From Glomus cerebriforme (lineage: Eukaryota > Glomeromycota > Glomeromycetes > Glomerales > Glomeraceae): 10,481 nucleotides of DNA. The notes under the pieces were generated by a model. It had not been told where the DNA came from. It saw only the letters and a program-made list of their open reading frames with translations, and did no database searches. Location of the stretch: positions 86,284-96,764 of the forward strand of contig QKYT01000131.1 of NCBI GenBank assembly GCA_003550305.1, read 5' to 3'. This document shows, one piece after another, positions 8,399 through 10,481 of the stretch. Every line of letters starts with the position of its first letter. Within the stretch, counting starts at the first letter, position 1. A program made the position numbers and the translations under genes.

Positions 8399-8615
8399 AT
8401 GTCTGAACTAATACACCAGCTTCTATCTCACCTCCATTACAGCAACTGGAAATGAGACAGTTACGTTAACGGACGTAATTAAAAAATATGATATGATTGC
8501 TCTTAAAGAATTTTTGCATAAGGAAGACTTAAGACTTGACGAAGGTGTTTTGGAGATTATTATCAATCAAAAAATAGTTGGCCGAACTTTTATAAACAGA
8601 CAAAAAATCAGTTAG
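8399..8615 (+). pseudogene. Broken SAM-like-domain gene (5' fragment)
   Basis: The frame starting at 8412 is open for 67 codons to TAG at 8613. From 8445 it encodes TGNETVTLTDVIKKYD, then MIALKEFLHKEDLRLDE, GVLEIIINQKIVGRTFI. This matches the SAM-like module common in Rhizophagus proteins: a TL-DVxK-D leader, ALxEFLxxEDLxLDE, an ILxxxKIxGRTFL helix, and then a helix before a glycine-proline segment. Here it stops right after GRTFINRQKIS, before the last helix. The natural start is disrupted: ATG 8399 is in another frame that ends at TGA 8453. A third frame (from 8410) encodes NTPASISPPLQQ, a likely leader of the same protein, so a frameshift at about 8437-8447 is inferred. Nothing recognisable of the rest of the gene follows. 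It is most likely a truncated, inactive relic. Confidence 0.55.
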
Positions 8616-8619
8616 CTCA

Positions 8620-8860
8620 GTCCCTGATATGAATTCTCATTCATGTTTGTAGTTGGGAGTATGTTTACAGTTGTCTGCAGTTCACACACGAATTACAACT
8701 TAAGGGATGATTCGTGAGTCATCAGGAGATTAGTGTGAAATATTCATTCCTCGTGTTAACCATGAAAATGTATAAACATGGAACAAGATTTCATACAGAT
8801 AAAAAAAAATACAGAATAACAGCGTATTTTTTGTCTTTCAATACCTACCAAAATTTTTTT
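8620..8860. other. No gene; flank between SAM relic and repeat region
   Basis: The 72-codon frame at 8714-8932 begins at GTG, runs into T-rich and CT-rich repeat DNA, and resembles no family. No continuation of the SAM-like protein was seen in any forward frame. Confidence 0.4.
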
Positions 8861-8862
8861 TT

Positions 8863-9230
8863 CTCTAAATTTAAAAAACTAGATTTACTGGATTCTCCCT
8901 TTAAACTTTTAACCTTCTCTCTCTCTTTATGAACACTTCTCTCTCTCTATAATTTTATTTTTTNTTTTTTTCCTTTAAAAACTAGATTCTCCCTTTAACT
9001 TCCTTCTTTATCTTTCCTTATACTGTATATAGAGTCTTCCTCATATCAGCAGACAAGGAAGGACCAGCCAATAGTTGAATATCTTCTATCTGGCTGATTT
9101 GATTTTTTTTTTAAATTCCTTTAAACTTCCTCTTATCTTCCTTATACTGTATATAGAGGTCTTCCTCGTATCAGGCATGGAAAGACCGGTTAGATAGTCG
9201 AGTATCTTTCCTATCTGCGGTTTGTTTTAG
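8863..9230. repeat. Diverged pyrimidine-rich tandem repeat with CTTATACTGTATATAG
   Basis: Two diverged units align: about 8971-9102 and 9117-9225, offset 124 bp at the shared 16-mer (9017-9032 and 9141-9156). Both read TCCTTTAAA, CTTCCT-C, CTTATACTGTATATAGAG, TCTTCCTC-TATCA, then AAGGACC or AAGACC, ATAGT-GA, TATCT-CTATCTG. A shorter third piece at 8869-8910 shares AAAAACTAGATT and CTCCCTTTAA with the first unit. CT microsatellites at 8915-8928 and 8937-8948 and an ambiguous base at 8964 lie inside. It is probably part of a dispersed repeat family of the genome. Exact ends are uncertain. Confidence 0.6.
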
Positions 9231-9279
9231 ATTAGGATTTCCCTTTACTTATTTCATTTAATTTCAAAAATCCAGTAAC

Positions 9280-10210
9280 TCTAAAGATATCACCTATTAG
9301 CAATGCCTAAGATAATAAAAGAAGATAAAGAATAAGTAACCTAATGGAATATGATAGACTTATTGAAAAAAATCCAGTAAAATGTATATTTAAAAAATCA
9401 AAGAAGATACAATTTTATTAACAATACAAAAAATAGATGATGTAGTGATACCTTTTAAACAGTAAAGACAAGATAATACAAATATACAATCTATGTGACA
9501 ACAAAAAAAAGACGATTAGATAAATGGGTGATGAAGAACTGATGAAGACTAAAGAGATCATTGTAATGATAACAAAAAGAAGATAAAGAACTGAGAAGTT
9601 AAAAAACAGATTTTCACAGAAAAAATTTTGAAAAAATAAATTTGAAGTATATAAACAAAGAAAGGTATCCTGATAGAAAATAAGAAAAGTGCCAGGAATG
9701 TAGAAATGTGGAAAAAAATGATGATTTATGAGAGAATTATTGAGAAATATATTGAATGTGATAAAGAGGTAATATACCAAAAAAACAAAATGGGAGAATA
9801 ATTAGAAGTTAGTAAGTTCTATCATGCTAATTAAACAGAAAGGATATATGAAAATTAATTTGAAACAAAAGATATGATAAGGTGGGATAGAAGGAAATAA
9901 TGGTATAAATTAGAATAAAAATAACAAAAAGAAAATAAACAAGAATATTAGTAGAAATAACATAGAAAGGATTATAAAGGAATGCAAGAAGGAGCAATTA
10001 GAACATAACAAAATGATACAAATGAAGAATTAGATCACTAATAAAATCAATAAATGATATTTACTAAATTATAATTTTTAAAATAATGAACAATTAATAA
10101 TTTTATGTATTTTATTTTTTAGTAATTTTAATAAATAATTATTTCATTTTCATTTTTAACAATAAACTAGTATCAAATGTATTAAAGGAGAGAAGATATA
10201 ATAAAATTAG
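9280..10210. other. Purine-rich, C-poor non-coding tract
   Basis: The plus strand is dominated by A and G; a hand count of 9841-10020 gives 33 G against 9 C. Forward frames are broken by many TAA stops. The 120-codon reverse frame at 9780-9418 is rich in Phe, Leu, Ile and Tyr, as any pyrimidine-rich complement would be, and shows no domain. No gene is supported. Confidence 0.5.
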
Positions 10211-10481
10211 GTAAGGAAAAGGGATAACAATAAAAAATAATCTTTATGATTTATTATAGTTATAAAAATAGATAAAAAATAGGTTTAATATAAATGATTA
10301 TTAAGGTTTGTCCATTGTAATCTTTTTATAAATGAAAGAAAACTTTTCTTATCGAACATCAGGAAGTAAAAAGATTGCATGTCAAATTATTCCATAATTT
10401 TAACCCACACCGCTTTCTATTTTTTTCATTCTCATGATGAAATTCCTCTTTTATTATACTATTTAATTATTGTCTTCCTAT
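10211..10481. other. AT-rich end of window, nothing recognised
   Basis: Purine skew fades after about 10210. No open frame, tRNA-like fold or repeat was seen. Pyrimidine-rich DNA resumes near the right edge (10410-10481). Confidence 0.4.

Noticed and set aside
8714..8932. 72-codon forward frame starting at GTG
   Set aside because: It runs into poly-T and CT repeats, and its sequence resembles no family.
9418..9780. 120-codon reverse frame
   Set aside because: It encodes almost only Phe, Leu, Ile, Tyr and Ser, as expected from a pyrimidine-rich complement of a purine-rich tract. There is no motif or domain, and no gene-like context.
1..10481. tRNA and rRNA genes
   Set aside because: I looked for T-loop-like GTTCRANYC blocks with matching acceptor stems and for conserved rRNA stretches on both strands, and saw none.

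Overview
The window is AT-rich (roughly three quarters A+T by eye) eukaryotic DNA. It has two multi-exon genes with short (69-101 bp) GT-AG introns, and long stretches that are non-coding or decayed. The protein families (a tyrosine-kinase-like kinase carrying Sel1 repeats, a BTB-BACK-TLDc protein, and a broken SAM-like-domain protein), the exon structure and the base composition all point to an arbuscular mycorrhizal fungus close to Rhizophagus irregularis (Glomeromycotina). That assignment rests on family recognition, not on a database search.

Layout. (1) Positions 1-2239, minus strand: a kinase-Sel1 gene with four exons in view and its 3' end beyond position 1; at least 660 residues are visible. 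(2) Positions 2240-3790: no gene. This upstream space holds a CCAAT-box cluster, four copies of the palindrome GTTTTAAAAC ending on a CACGTG E-box, and near position 3720 a polyadenylation signal for the next gene. (3) Positions 3791-5275, minus strand: a complete two-exon BTB-BACK-TLDc gene of 466 codons. Its start codon abuts a T23/A28 homopolymer palindrome. (4) Positions 5276-7368: no supportable gene. (5) Positions 7369-7820, plus strand: a possible frameshifted coding relic of unknown family. (6) Positions 8399-8615, plus strand: a broken SAM-like-domain gene. (7) Positions 8860-9230: a pyrimidine-rich diverged tandem repeat carrying the 16-mer CTTATACTGTATATAG, which also occurs at 8043. 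(8) Positions 9280-10210: a purine-rich, C-poor tract with no gene, followed by ordinary AT-rich DNA.

How the genes may work. Both intact genes belong to families that are greatly expanded in these fungi. The kinase is predicted to couple Ser/Thr or Tyr phosphorylation to a Sel1 repeat scaffold. The BTB-BACK-TLDc protein looks like a possible adaptor of a cullin-3 ubiquitin ligase carrying a TLDc module. Nothing in the sequence shows that they act together; adjacency on one strand is the only link. The right half looks like a graveyard of gene fragments and repeats rather than a functional cluster. I found no previously undescribed multi-gene system. The most unusual signals are the GTTTTAAAAC/E-box cluster, the dispersed CTTATACTGTATATAG element and the sharp strand-skew reversal near 9270.
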